A stretch of DNA of 23,210 bases from DASSWG01 sp041689995 (GCA_041689995.1 JBDNFD010000144.1:1-23210); one strand, 5' to 3'. Shown: positions 1 through 8,017, numbered from the stretch's first letter. The notes: generated by a model from the sequence alone, not told the origin. Numbers and translations are program-made.

Positions 1-46
1 TTACAAGAGTTTTTTTACATTTTAAACCAGCGGTTTTAGAAAAACA

Positions 47-154
47 TCAAGGTTTTTTGAAAATATTCACGACAAAGTATCTTATTTTTAGATAGTTAGA
101 CAAAAAATATAATATCAATCGTAAATTAGAATAGAGCCAAATTCTCTTGCTCAT
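47..154 (-). pseudogene. Short ORF overlapping the antitoxin stop; possible decayed toxin start
   Basis: Seen: an ATG at 154-152 overlaps the TGA of the antitoxin gene in an ATGA junction, the usual arrangement for co-translated toxin-antitoxin pairs. The frame then gives only 35 codons before a TGA at 49-47. The predicted product starts MSKRIWLYSNLRLILYF and is hydrophobic and basic. Known: antitoxins of this type are commonly followed by a PIN-domain nuclease whose N-terminus is a short basic segment, a hydrophobic strand with an acidic residue, then an Asn and another hydrophobic stretch. Inference: the spacing and the SN-LILYFL pattern could be the eroded remains of such a gene, but the catalytic Asp position is Tyr and no later PIN motif follows. 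It may equally be a chance ORF. Confidence 0.25.
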
Positions 155-399
155 TTATATTTTTCCATTAAATAATCGGAGTATTCTTTTTTATAGTCTA
201 GATCGGTTGGAACTTCAATTCCCGTAGCGATACTTTTTACGAAAGGGGAAATCTGAAATTCAGAAGATTCGCTTTCTGAAGTTATTGATTGTAAGTAGGT
301 TTCGATTATCCGGGAAAGGCTCATTTTTTTGTTTGAAGCGTACTCCTTGGCTTTTTCAATTACCCTTTGATTGAGTTTTAAAGTTAACTTTGTATCCAT
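151..399 (-). CDS. Small antitoxin-like protein, DUF6364/ribbon-helix-helix type
   Basis: An 82-residue protein starting MDTKLTLKLNQRVIEKAKEY. Seen: a short beta-strand-like segment (TKLTLKL), then two amphipathic helices (about residues 9-23 and 27-38, with the turn KKMSLSRIIETYL), then a charged, flexible C-terminal half containing ISPFVKSI and ending SDYLMEKYK. This is the layout of ribbon-helix-helix antitoxins: the strand pair binds DNA and the tail masks the toxin. I chose the ATG at 399 over the upstream ATG at 423 because the latter falls inside the -7 promoter element, and because family members begin with MDTKLTL-like sequence. A perfect 12-bp palindrome lies between the promoter -7 box and the start, fitting autoregulation. 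The expected partner toxin is not intact downstream. The family assignment comes from pattern recognition, not a search. Confidence 0.8.
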   Translation of the reverse strand: MDTKLTLKLNQRVIEKAKEYASNKKMSLSRIIETYLQSITSESESSEFQISPFVKSIATGIEVPTDLDYKKEYSDYLMEKYK

Positions 400-411
400 A
401 AACATTTTATA

Positions 412-423
412 TTGTACGTACAA
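412..423. promoter_or_regulatory. Perfect 12-bp palindrome, probable antitoxin operator
   Basis: TTGTACGTACAA is identical to its own reverse complement. It sits directly 3' of, and overlaps by three bases, the -7 element of the antitoxin promoter, 13 bases before the chosen start codon. Ribbon-helix-helix antitoxins bind short palindromes in their own promoters, so this is a natural autorepression site. That role is inferred from position and symmetry only. Confidence 0.55.
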
Positions 424-451
424 ACATAATAAAATAATCCGTATTTGGAAA
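421..451 (-). promoter_or_regulatory. Bacteroidota-type promoter for the antitoxin gene
   Basis: Read on the minus strand, TATGTTTG (428-421) matches the -7 consensus TAnnTTTG exactly. A TTTC (451-448, one mismatch to the -33 TTTG) lies 19 bases upstream. Transcription would start shortly after the -7 element, within or near the palindrome, giving a short leader before the ATG at 399. Confidence 0.55.
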
Positions 452-489
452 TTCTTGCTGATTTATTTTAGTAAGTTTTAAGTACGCCC

Positions 490-559
490 AACGCAGAAAC
501 CTGTGTATTCTGCAGATAAAAATCACACTTCATCTTAAAAAACCTGCTTTATCTGCGTT
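490..559. repeat. Short inverted repeat with 8-bp arms
   Basis: AACGCAGA (490-497) and TCTGCGTT (552-559) are exact reverse complements 54 bases apart. A further copy of the same words, TCTGCAGATAAA, lies between them. From memory, TCTGCGTT-rich words are common in intergenic DNA of flavobacteria, so this may be a degenerate copy of a dispersed intergenic repeat. It lies between the divergent antitoxin and porE-like genes. No function can be stated. Confidence 0.35.
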
Positions 560-587
560 CCATAAAGTTTAAAACCATCTGTTTCAT

Positions 588-595
588 TACATTTG
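588..595 (+). promoter_or_regulatory. -7 promoter element for the porE-like gene
   Basis: TACATTTG matches the Bacteroidota -7 consensus TAnnTTTG exactly and ends 22 bases before the ATG at 618. No good TTTG -33 element is visible; GTTT at 567-570 is the nearest candidate. The position is right for a short leader, but this is only half a promoter. Confidence 0.4.
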
Positions 596-617
596 GGAGT
601 TTGAAACATTCCCCATA

Positions 618-2576
618 ATGAAAAATAATTTCCATTTTGTCCTTATTATAATTTTTCTTTTCAGTTCCATTTTATCCGCGCAGGATTATCGGCTCAATTT
701 GGCGAACCGTTTTTTCGAAAACACTTTTTATGCCGATGCCATTCCACTTTACGAAAATTTAGCTGATAAAAGTCCGGAGGTTATGCTGAATTTGGCCGAT
801 TCTTACCGCTATACTTTTCAACTTGAAAAAGCCGAAAAATGGTACGACAAAATGGCGAGGAATTATGCGCAATATATGGACAAAGCACATTCATTTCGAT
901 ATGTACAAGTGCTAAAAGCTCTGGGAGACATCGAAAAAGAAGCAAAAATTTCCAACAGATTTTTGTTTCGAACTCCAGAAGAAAAACAACAATTCAAAAA
1001 AGATTCAGCCTATTTAAAACGGGTGAAATCAATTGGCGAGCGCTATGAAATTAAAAATATGCCACTCAACACCGAGTTTTCAGAATTTGGGGGAACAATA
1101 TATAAAAATCAATTTGTTTATGCCGCAAGCCGGAAAAATACTGGATTGTTTTCAAAAATGTTCCGATGGGACAATCTTCCTTATTTGGATTTATATTCCC
1201 TTCCAAAAAATGCAAAAAAAAATGTAGAACCAAAATTGTTTTCTGAAGAGCTGACAACACGTTTTCACGAATCGGGTGCTGTATTCAGCAGTGACGGAAA
1301 TACAATTTATTTCACCCGCAACAATTTTATGGAAGGAAAAATTAAAACCGATTCTGCACGAGTGAATAATCTTAAAATATACAAAGCCGAATGGAAAAAT
1401 GGAAAATGGAAGGATATTAATTCACTTCCTTTCAATAGCGATGATTATTCCGTGGAGCATCCCGCACTTTCCCCAGATGGAAAAACACTGTATTTTTCTT
1501 CCAATATGCCCGGTGGAATAGGCAGTTTCGATCTCTATAAAGTTTCCACGGAAGATTATAAAAACCCTGTGAATTTGGGACCGGAAATCAACACAAAACA
1601 CAAAGAGCAATTTCCATTTGTGGATGCCGACGGAAACCTATATTTCGCGTCGGACGGACATCCAACTTTTGGTTTTTTAGATATTTTTGTGAGCAAAGCT
1701 TCGGGAACAGCTTTCGAAAAACCAGAAAATGTTGGTTTCCCGGTCAATTCCGGTTACGATGATTTTGCTTTCTCCATCAATCCCGAAACCAAAAATGGAT
1801 TTGTATCGTCCAATAGACCAAACGGAAAAGGAAACGATGACATTTATAAAATCCACGAAACCAAACCACTTGTTATTCCGCCGTGTTTTCAATTTATAAA
1901 AGGAATTATTGTGAATCAAGAAACGCAGGAACCTTTGGAAGCTTCCATGGTAAAACTTCAAAATGGGTCCATAATTTTGGACAGTCTTGTAGTTTCAAAA
2001 AACGCAAACTTTCGTTTTAAGGTGGAATGCGGCACGGATTACGTACTTATCGCATCTAAGAAAAATTACAAAACTGATACATTAAGAATTTCCACCACTT
2101 TCTCTTCTAAAAAAGAAAATGAAACAATATTGGGACTTTCAAAAACCCAATCCGAACCAAGCTTACGGGAAAAACAACTTCTGTCTCTGGAAAATGAAGT
2201 GGTTCAAAAAAACGATCGTTTATTAATAAAAACTGCACCAATACATTTCGATTATGACTTGTGGAACATTCGCAACAAGGCAAAACCTATACTGGACAAG
2301 GTCGTTGCCATAATGAAAAAATATCCGAAAATTGAAATTGAAATTGGGGCACACACCGATGTTCGCGGAACCAAAAGTTACAACGAAGAGCTTTCCGGAA
2401 AACGAGCTGCTTCTGTGATGAATTATTTCATCGAAAACGGAATAAATGCTTCCCGTCTTGCTTCCAAAGGTTATGGAGAAAGCAAACCATTGATTGAATG
2501 TGTGCCCGAAAATTCATGCACGGAAGAGCAACATGAAACCAACCGGCGCTGTGAATTTATGATCACTGCATGGTGA
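618..2576 (+). CDS. PorE-like OmpA-family protein (TPR, PD40 propeller, CRD, OmpA-C)
   Basis: A 652-residue envelope protein. Seen: an N-terminal signal peptide (hydrophobic residues 8-20, cleavage near ILSAQ, no lipobox Cys); TPR-like helices about 25-130; beta-propeller repeats with the PD40 pattern (FSSDGNTIYFTRNN about 223-236, LSPDGKTLYFSSN about 284-296, and further copies near 330-358 and 380-410); a small beta-sandwich of carboxypeptidase-regulatory type about 425-490; and an OmpA-like C-terminal domain about 540-650 containing GAHTDVRG and LSGKRAASV. Asp581 and Arg596 match the residues that bind meso-diaminopimelate in OmpA-type domains. Known: this domain order is that of PorE, the Porphyromonas type IX secretion component that contacts peptidoglycan. 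PorE there is a lipoprotein; this one has no lipid-anchor Cys. The same architecture occurs beside PorP/SprF-type genes, but none is seen here. PorE function is inferred from architecture and the nearby gldKLMN cluster. Confidence 0.85.
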   Translation: MKNNFHFVLIIIFLFSSILSAQDYRLNLANRFFENTFYADAIPLYENLADKSPEVMLNLADSYRYTFQLEKAEKWYDKMARNYAQYMDKAHSFRYVQVLKALGDIEKEAKISNRFLFRTPEEKQQFKKDSAYLKRVKSIGERYEIKNMPLNTEFSEFGGTIYKNQFVYAASRKNTGLFSKMFRWDNLPYLDLYSLPKNAKKNVEPKLFSEELTTRFHESGAVFSSDGNTIYFTRNNFMEGKIKTDSARVNNLKIYKAEWKNGKWKDINSLPFNSDDYSVEHPALSPDGKTLYFSSNMPGGIGSFDLYKVSTEDYKNPVNLGPEINTKHKEQFPFVDADGNLYFASDGHPTFGFLDIFVSKASGTAFEKPENVGFPVNSGYDDFAFSINPETKNGFVSSNRPNGKGNDDIYKIHETKPLVIPPCFQFIKGIIVNQETQEPLEASMVKLQNGSIILDSLVVSKNANFRFKVECGTDYVLIASKKNYKTDTLRISTTFSSKKENETILGLSKTQSEPSLREKQLLSLENEVVQKNDRLLIKTAPIHFDYDLWNIRNKAKPILDKVVAIMKKYPKIEIEIGAHTDVRGTKSYNEELSGKRAASVMNYFIENGINASRLASKGYGESKPLIECVPENSCTEEQHETNRRCEFMITAW

Positions 2577-2648
2577 AATCGCTTGCGGATTCAAGGTTCA
2601 AAATTCAGGATTGTGGGTATTTGGGCTGCGGGTTTAATGATCCCAAAG

Positions 2649-2665
2649 TTCAGGGTTTCCCTGAA
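2649..2665 (+). terminator. Hairpin downstream of the porE-like gene, without a T tract
   Basis: TTCAGGG (2649-2655) and CCCTGAA (2659-2665) form a perfect 7-bp stem with a TTT loop, 72 bases after the porE-like stop and before the topA promoter. No T-run follows, so it is not a canonical intrinsic terminator. It could end or stabilise the porE-like transcript. Confidence 0.3.
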
Positions 2666-2703
2666 TACTGGATTCGGGATTCTGAACAGAAAAATCCTAT
2701 TAA

Positions 2704-2733
2704 TTTGCAGATTAAAAAATTCGTTTACTTTTG
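2704..2733 (+). promoter_or_regulatory. Strong Bacteroidota-type promoter for topA
   Basis: TTTG (2704-2707) and TACTTTTG (2726-2733) match both halves of the consensus exactly (TTTG and TAnnTTTG) with an 18-base spacer. The predicted transcript begins only about 15-18 bases before the ATG at 2756. This also rules out the longer topA reading that begins at 2570, since its first 62 codons would lie in the promoter. Confidence 0.75.
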
Positions 2734-2755
2734 CAATTCAGAAAAACTTGAACTT

Positions 2756-5281
2756 ATGCCGAAGAATTTAGTTATCGTGGAGTCGCCCGCAAAGGCAAAA
2801 ACAATCGAAAAATTTTTAGGGGACAGCTATAAAGTGGAGTCCAGCTTTGGGCATATCGCCGATCTTCCCACCAAAGAACTGGGTGTGGATGTGGATGGAG
2901 ATTTCAAACCACATTATCAGGTGAGCAGCGATAAGAAACAGATCGTGAAAAGGTTAAAAGACCTTGCGAAGAAAGCAGATATGGTGTGGCTCGCGAGTGA
3001 TGAGGATCGTGAAGGAGAAGCAATTGCGTGGCATTTGGCCGAAGAACTCGGGCTTCCTGCCGAAAAAACCAAACGTATTGTTTTTCATGAAATCACCAAA
3101 TCGGCTATTTTAAAAGCAATTGAAACCCCGCGGGGAATCGATTACAATCTCGTAAACGCGCAACAGGCCCGTCGGGTTCTGGACCGATTGGTGGGCTATG
3201 AACTTTCCCCAATTTTATGGCGAAAAGTAAAAGGAGGACTTTCCGCTGGCCGGGTGCAATCGGTTTCCGTGCGGTTGATCGTTGAACGCGAACGGGATAT
3301 TTTAGCCTTCAACCCAGTGGCTTCTTATCGCATAGATGCAGAGTTCACGACAAAAGAAGGGAAAAAATTTAAGGCCAAACTTCCAAAAAATTTCACCACA
3401 AAAGCAGAAGCAGAAGTATTTCTTGAGAAAAGCAAAAACGCCAACTATCAAGTTGGGGAGCTCACAAAAAAACCGTTCAAGAAAACTCCTGCTGCGCCGT
3501 TTATCACTTCCACTCTTCAGCAAGAAGCTTCAAGAAAATTGCATTTCTCCGTGGCCAATACCATGAATATGGCCCAACTTTTATACGAAGCGGGACATAT
3601 TACCTATATGAGAACCGACAGCACCAACCTTTCTGGGGAGGCAAAAAAAGGAGCCGAAAAAGAAATTTCGAAAGCATACGGCCTGTCCTATTATAAAGGA
3701 CGCAATTATACGGGCAAATCAAAAGGCGCGCAGGAAGCCCACGAAGCCATTCGTCCCACAAATTTTGCGCAACATAGTGTGAACGCAGAACGCGATCAAC
3801 AACGGTTGTACGATCTGATATGGAAACGCGCCATTGCCTCTCAAATGAGCGACGCCGAGCTCGAACGGACCATCGTAAAAATAGATGCGAATAAAAATAA
3901 AGAACAATTTATCGCCAAAGGTGAGGTCATAAAATTCGACGGGTTCCTGAAAGTTTATTTGGAAGGCCAAGATGAAGAAGACGACGAAAAAGCAGGTCTT
4001 TTGCCAGATATGAAGGAAAAAGAAAGCTTGATCAACAATTATATCACCGCCACGCAACGGTTTACTCAACCACCAGCGCGATATACCGAGGCTTCATTGG
4101 TGAAAAAATTAGAAGAACTTGGTATTGGTCGTCCTTCTACTTACGCGCCAACAATTTCCACGATTCAAAATAGAAAATACGTTGAAAAGGGTTCGGTGGA
4201 TGGAACAGAAAGAAAATACCTTCAGTTCACCTTGAAAAAAGACAAACTTTCGGAAAAAACCCTCACCGAAAAAGTGGGCAGTGACAAGGGAAAATTAGTG
4301 CCAACCGATGTGGGAATGGTGGTAAACGATTTCTTGGTGAATCATTTCAGTTCCATTTTAGATTATAATTTTACGGCAAAAGTGGAACAAGATTTTGATG
4401 AAATTGCAGATGGAGCACTGCAATGGACAGAAATGTTAAAAGAATTTTACAAGAATTTCCACCCCAAGGTCGTGGATGTTGCTGAAAATGCAGAACGCGA
4501 AACGGGGGAACGCGTATTGGGAAAAGATCCGGAAACGGGGAAACCGGTGAGCGTGCGGCTGGGAAAATTCGGGCCCTTGGTTCAAATGGGAACCGTGGAA
4601 GATGAAGAAAAACCAAGGTTTGCGAGTTTAAGGCCAGATCAGGCACTCAACACCATCACCTATGAAGAAGCCATGGATTTGTTCAAGCTTCCGGTAATTT
4701 TGGGCGAGTATAAAGGAGAGCCGGTGGAAGTAAACAATGGACGTTTCGGTCCTTATGTGAAGTTTGGGAAGAAATATGTTTCCCTGGAAAAAGGCGGAGA
4801 TCCTCTAAAAGTAGATTTTGACCGCGCCATGGAACTCATCGAGGAAAAAGAAAAAGCAGATGCACCTATCTATGTATATGAAGGAAAAGATGTTCAAAAA
4901 GGAGTAGGCCCATTTGGTCCTTTTTTGAAATGGAACGGAATTTTCATCAATGTGAACAAAAAATATGATTTTGACAATCTTTCCGAAGCGGATATTATTC
5001 AGCTAATAGAAGATAAGAAGCAGAAAGAAATCGATAAAGTGATCCATAATTGGGAGAAAGAAGGAATTAGGGTAGAAAAAGCCCGATGGGGACGAAGCAA
5101 TATCATTAAAGGAAAAACGAAGGTAGAACTACCAAAAAGTGTAGATGCGAAAGCTCTCAGTTTGGAGGAAGTAAAATCCATACTTGAGAAAAACGCTCCA
5201 AAGAAGAAAAAATCGACCAAAAAGACGTCCGCCAAAAAGAAAACTACAGCACGAAAGAAACCGGTTTCAAAAAAGAAATAA
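2756..5281 (+). CDS. topA: DNA topoisomerase I (type IA)
   Basis: An 841-residue type IA topoisomerase that relaxes negative supercoils by cutting one strand. Seen: the Toprim domain starts at once (VIVESPAKAKTI, Glu9) and has the acidic motif SDEDREGE (81-88) that binds Mg2+. LSAGRVQSV (162-170) follows. The active-site segment ITYMRTDS (282-289) has the nucleophile Tyr284, which forms the 5'-phosphotyrosine link, followed by Arg286. The C-terminal third carries glycine-rich repeats of the type GKFGPLVQMG, GRFGPYVKFG and GPFGPFLKWN in place of zinc fingers, as in other Bacteroidota, then a lysine-rich tail (about 813-841) likely to bind DNA without specificity. I chose the ATG at 2756 because it gives the canonical N-terminus and follows a consensus promoter. 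The arginase-like gene follows after 3 bases, so the two are probably co-transcribed. Confidence 0.97.
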   Translation: MPKNLVIVESPAKAKTIEKFLGDSYKVESSFGHIADLPTKELGVDVDGDFKPHYQVSSDKKQIVKRLKDLAKKADMVWLASDEDREGEAIAWHLAEELGLPAEKTKRIVFHEITKSAILKAIETPRGIDYNLVNAQQARRVLDRLVGYELSPILWRKVKGGLSAGRVQSVSVRLIVERERDILAFNPVASYRIDAEFTTKEGKKFKAKLPKNFTTKAEAEVFLEKSKNANYQVGELTKKPFKKTPAAPFITSTLQQEASRKLHFSVANTMNMAQLLYEAGHITYMRTDSTNLSGEAKKGAEKEISKAYGLSYYKGRNYTGKSKGAQEAHEAIRPTNFAQHSVNAERDQQRLYDLIWKRAIASQMSDAELERTIVKIDANKNKEQFIAKGEVIKFDGFLKVYLEGQDEEDDEKAGLLPDMKEKESLINNYITATQRFTQPPARYTEASLVKKLEELGIGRPSTYAPTISTIQNRKYVEKGSVDGTERKYLQFTLKKDKLSEKTLTEKVGSDKGKLVPTDVGMVVNDFLVNHFSSILDYNFTAKVEQDFDEIADGALQWTEMLKEFYKNFHPKVVDVAENAERETGERVLGKDPETGKPVSVRLGKFGPLVQMGTVEDEEKPRFASLRPDQALNTITYEEAMDLFKLPVILGEYKGEPVEVNNGRFGPYVKFGKKYVSLEKGGDPLKVDFDRAMELIEEKEKADAPIYVYEGKDVQKGVGPFGPFLKWNGIFINVNKKYDFDNLSEADIIQLIEDKKQKEIDKVIHNWEKEGIRVEKARWGRSNIIKGKTKVELPKSVDAKALSLEEVKSILEKNAPKKKKSTKKTSAKKKTTARKKPVSKKK

Positions 5282-5284
5282 TCC

Positions 5285-6451
5285 ATGGAATTTGATTTTT
5301 TGATGCCTGTTAATGAGGATATTTTGGAACTTGCTTCCCGGCAAAACCGCTTGACACTTTTCCACAAAATACAGATTCATTCCATATCGAAAGGTTTCCC
5401 AGCACTTGAAGGAACTCATATTGCCTTGTTCGGCGTATTGGAAAATAGAAGGGAAGAAAATGGGACGGAACGAAAATTCACTTTCGACAATATCCGAAAA
5501 AATTTATATGGATTGTTTCCGGGAAACTGGCATTTGGAAATCGCGGATTTGGGCGATATTCCAGCGGGAGCTACCGTTGAAGACACTTATTTTGCCATGC
5601 AATCCTTGACCTCCGAATTACTGAAAAGAAACATTGTTCCCATCATTTTAGGTGGAGGGCAAGATTTAACATACCCACAATACCGAGCGTATGATGAGTT
5701 CGGCCAAATGGTGAATTTGGTGAATATTGACTCTCATTTCGATTTGGGTGATGCCACAATGGAAATTTCGAATAAATCTTACGTCGGAAAAATGATATTG
5801 GACAAACCTTATAATCTGTTCAATTATTCGAATATTGGCTATCAAACCTATTTCAACCCACAAGATGAAATAGAATTAATGGAACGTCTCTACTTCGATG
5901 CTTACAGGCTTGGCGAGGTAGGTTCTGATCCGGAAATAGCCGAGCCGGTTTTACGCGATGCCAATTTGGTAAGCTTAGATATTGGAGCCATTAGTGCCGA
6001 AACTTTACGCGAAAACATTTTTTTCTCCCCAAATGGTTTCAATGGCAAAGAAATTTGTAAATTGGCACGCTATGCGGGGATAAGCGATAAGGTTAGTTCT
6101 TTCGGAATTTATGAGTTGCAAAAGCTCGAAACTTCCGTCTCGGCATTTCTATTGACAGCCCAAATTATTTGGTACTTTATAGAAGGAATGAATTACCGTA
6201 AAAATGAACATACTTTGTCCGCAAAAAACCAGTTTATAAAGTACCAAGTCCCGATAAAAGACGAAATTTTGGTTTTCTATAAGAGCGGAATATCGGAAAG
6301 ATGGTGGATTGAACTACCTTATTCTTCCTGTGTTAATAATAAATTAAAAAAACATACGTTATTACCGTGTACAAATCAGGACTATTTAGATGCTTGTAAT
6401 CAGGAATTTCCTGAGCGTTGGTACAAGGCAAGGACGAAAAATGAACTTTAA
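5285..6451 (+). CDS. Arginase/ureohydrolase-fold protein with incomplete metal site
   Basis: A 388-residue protein of the arginase/agmatinase/formimidoylglutamase fold. Seen: the three family motifs are recognisable but altered. GGDHS is replaced by GGGQD (123-127), so the first His ligand is Gln126. DAHxD is present as DSHFD (149-153), keeping Asp149, His151 and Asp153. The SxDxDxxDP motif reads SLDIGAISAE, keeping Asp232 but with Gly234 where the second Asp ligand belongs. The substrate-site Glu (Glu277 in FGIYE) is kept. About 70 extra residues after the fold end in ERWYKARTKNEL. Known: active ureohydrolases need a binuclear Mn2+ centre with all six ligands; two are missing here. Inference: it is inactive, uses one metal, or does other chemistry, so an automatic label of formimidoylglutamase (hutG) would be doubtful. 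It sits 3 bases after topA and 111 bases before gldK. From memory this family often neighbours gldK in flavobacteria, suggesting a possible link to gliding or secretion. Confidence 0.8.
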   Translation: MEFDFLMPVNEDILELASRQNRLTLFHKIQIHSISKGFPALEGTHIALFGVLENRREENGTERKFTFDNIRKNLYGLFPGNWHLEIADLGDIPAGATVEDTYFAMQSLTSELLKRNIVPIILGGGQDLTYPQYRAYDEFGQMVNLVNIDSHFDLGDATMEISNKSYVGKMILDKPYNLFNYSNIGYQTYFNPQDEIELMERLYFDAYRLGEVGSDPEIAEPVLRDANLVSLDIGAISAETLRENIFFSPNGFNGKEICKLARYAGISDKVSSFGIYELQKLETSVSAFLLTAQIIWYFIEGMNYRKNEHTLSAKNQFIKYQVPIKDEILVFYKSGISERWWIELPYSSCVNNKLKKHTLLPCTNQDYLDACNQEFPERWYKARTKNEL

Positions 6452-6493
6452 ATGACCAAAAAACACGATTTTTTTTTATTTGTTCAAGAAAAA

Positions 6494-6525
6494 ATTGTTT
6501 TTAAGAAAATAAATAAATACGTTTA
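6494..6525 (+). promoter_or_regulatory. Probable promoter for the gldKLMN operon
   Basis: ATTG (6494-6497) and TACGTTTA (6518-6525) are separated by 20 bases. Each half differs by one base from TTTG / TAnnTTTG. It lies in the 111-base gap before gldK, 37 bases from its ATG. The gap is otherwise rich in A and T runs with no stable hairpin, so read-through from topA is also possible. Confidence 0.45.
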
Positions 6526-6562
6526 CGCTCCAAAAAAATCAGATCATCTTAACCTCTAAGTT

Positions 6563-7945
6563 ATGAAGAAAATTCTTTCCCTAATTACTCTTGTTTTATT
6601 GCTCTCAGCATGTGGTAGCGGCGATCGTGGACAGCTGGTGGGAGTCGAAGGCAAAAAGTGGAATCCTGTGAAACCTTTTGGAATGACATTGGTTCCGGGT
6701 GGATCTTTTACCATGGGAAATTCAGGCGATGATATTGCAGAAATGAAAAATGCGCCCGCTAAAACGGTAACGGTACGTTCCTATTATATGGATGAAACCG
6801 AAATCACCAATTCGGAATACCGTCAATTCGTATTTTGGGTCAAAGATTCTATTATCCGTCAAAAACTTGCCGAAGAAGCCGAAATGGCCGGTGGTGGCAC
6901 GAATAACACTGGTGGAAAAGGAAAGAAAGGTGCTTCCATTCAGGATTACGCTTTTAAAGATACCGGAAGCAAAAAGAAGAACAAAAAAGGGCAAGGAGCT
7001 ACTCAAACTCCTTATCAAGAATTTTCTATCCACTACGATCCTATGGAGCAACCATTGAACTGGGACGTAGATCTTATTTGGGAAACCGAGGATTACCCCG
7101 ATGAATATTATGTTGCGGTAATGGACCAAATGTATTTGCCACCTGAACAATCATACAACGGCTACCGTTTAATGGATGTGACCCAATTTAAATATGGCTA
7201 CAAAACCATGGACATTTCTGCTGCTGCACGCGGCGGAGGAAACCGCGCAGATTACATCAAAGAAACTGAAATTGAAGTATATCCCGACACAACCGTATGG
7301 ATAAAAGATTTCAGTTATTCCTATAATGAACCAATGCACAATACTTATTTCTGGCACTCGGCCTATGATGATTATCCTGTTGTGGGCGTGTCTTGGGGAC
7401 AAGCGAAAGCTTTTTGCGATTGGAGAACTTTATATAATAGGACGCAGGGCCGTGATGGACAAGTGCCAGATTATCGTTTGCCCTCGGAAGGGGAATGGGA
7501 ATATGCAGCCCGCGGAGGTCTGGAAGCGGCAAAATATCCCTGGGGAGGTCCCTATACCAAAGACGACAGAGCCTGTTTCTTAGCAAATTTCAAACCTTTG
7601 CGAGGTGATTATGCAGCAGATGCCGCCCTTTATACCGTGGAAGCAGACTCATATCTTCCCAATGGTTTTGGGCTATACAATATGGCGGGCAACGTTTCGG
7701 AATGGGTAAACGCATCCTATAATGCCGAAGCTTACAATTTTGTTTCTTCGATGAACCCCAACGTGAACGACCCCGACAACATGCGAAAAGTAATCCGTGG
7801 CGGATCATGGAAAGATGTTTCCTATTTCTTACAAGTGGGCGTCCGTACCTACGAATATGCAGATTCCGCAAGAAGTTATATCGGGTTCAGAACGGTACAG
7901 GATTATTTGGGCAATGAAATGCAGCTTGATCCACGTATGCGCTAA
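6563..7945 (+). CDS. gldK: Gliding motility/T9SS outer-membrane ring lipoprotein GldK
   Basis: A 460-residue lipoprotein. Seen: a signal peptide with lipobox LSAC, so Cys17 is the lipidated residue. A formylglycine-generating-enzyme-like (sulfatase-modifying factor) fold follows, starting at MTLVPGGSFTMG (41-52) and continuing with DETEITNSEYRQFV (77-90), RLPSEGEWEYAARGG (305-319), NMAGNVSEW (373-381), VIRGGSWKD (410-418) and GFRTV (441-445). A Lys/Gly-rich stretch (about 112-146) and a further insert split the fold. Known: GldK (PorK) forms, with GldN (PorN), the large periplasmic ring held at the outer membrane that surrounds the type IX translocon. It uses the FGE fold structurally, not as a sulfatase activator. 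It is first in the gldK-L-M-N order, with gldL 72 bases on. Confidence 0.97.
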   Translation: MKKILSLITLVLLLSACGSGDRGQLVGVEGKKWNPVKPFGMTLVPGGSFTMGNSGDDIAEMKNAPAKTVTVRSYYMDETEITNSEYRQFVFWVKDSIIRQKLAEEAEMAGGGTNNTGGKGKKGASIQDYAFKDTGSKKKNKKGQGATQTPYQEFSIHYDPMEQPLNWDVDLIWETEDYPDEYYVAVMDQMYLPPEQSYNGYRLMDVTQFKYGYKTMDISAAARGGGNRADYIKETEIEVYPDTTVWIKDFSYSYNEPMHNTYFWHSAYDDYPVVGVSWGQAKAFCDWRTLYNRTQGRDGQVPDYRLPSEGEWEYAARGGLEAAKYPWGGPYTKDDRACFLANFKPLRGDYAADAALYTVEADSYLPNGFGLYNMAGNVSEWVNASYNAEAYNFVSSMNPNVNDPDNMRKVIRGGSWKDVSYFLQVGVRTYEYADSARSYIGFRTVQDYLGNEMQLDPRMR

Positions 7946-8017
7946 AAAATATTACAAATTTATCTCAATCATTTAACTCTAAAAATTAACCAAAACCAAA
8001 CAACTAAAAAAAGTATT

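Noticed and set aside
400..423. Upstream ATG of the antitoxin gene at 423
   Set aside because: It lies inside the -7 element and palindrome. The ATG at 399 gives the family-like start MDTKLTL.
2570..2755. Upstream in-frame extension of topA by 62 codons
   Set aside because: The added residues are unlike the family, overlap the porE-like stop, and contain the exact-consensus promoter at 2704-2733. The ATG at 2756 gives the standard N-terminus.
3719..4069. Minus-strand frame of 116 codons inside topA
   Set aside because: It lies wholly opposite a well-conserved gene and shows no family features. The same holds for the other long frames opposite gldK, cphA and polA.
5285..6451. Assignment of the gene symbol hutG
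   Set aside because: Two metal ligands are missing, and no histidine-degradation genes are nearby.
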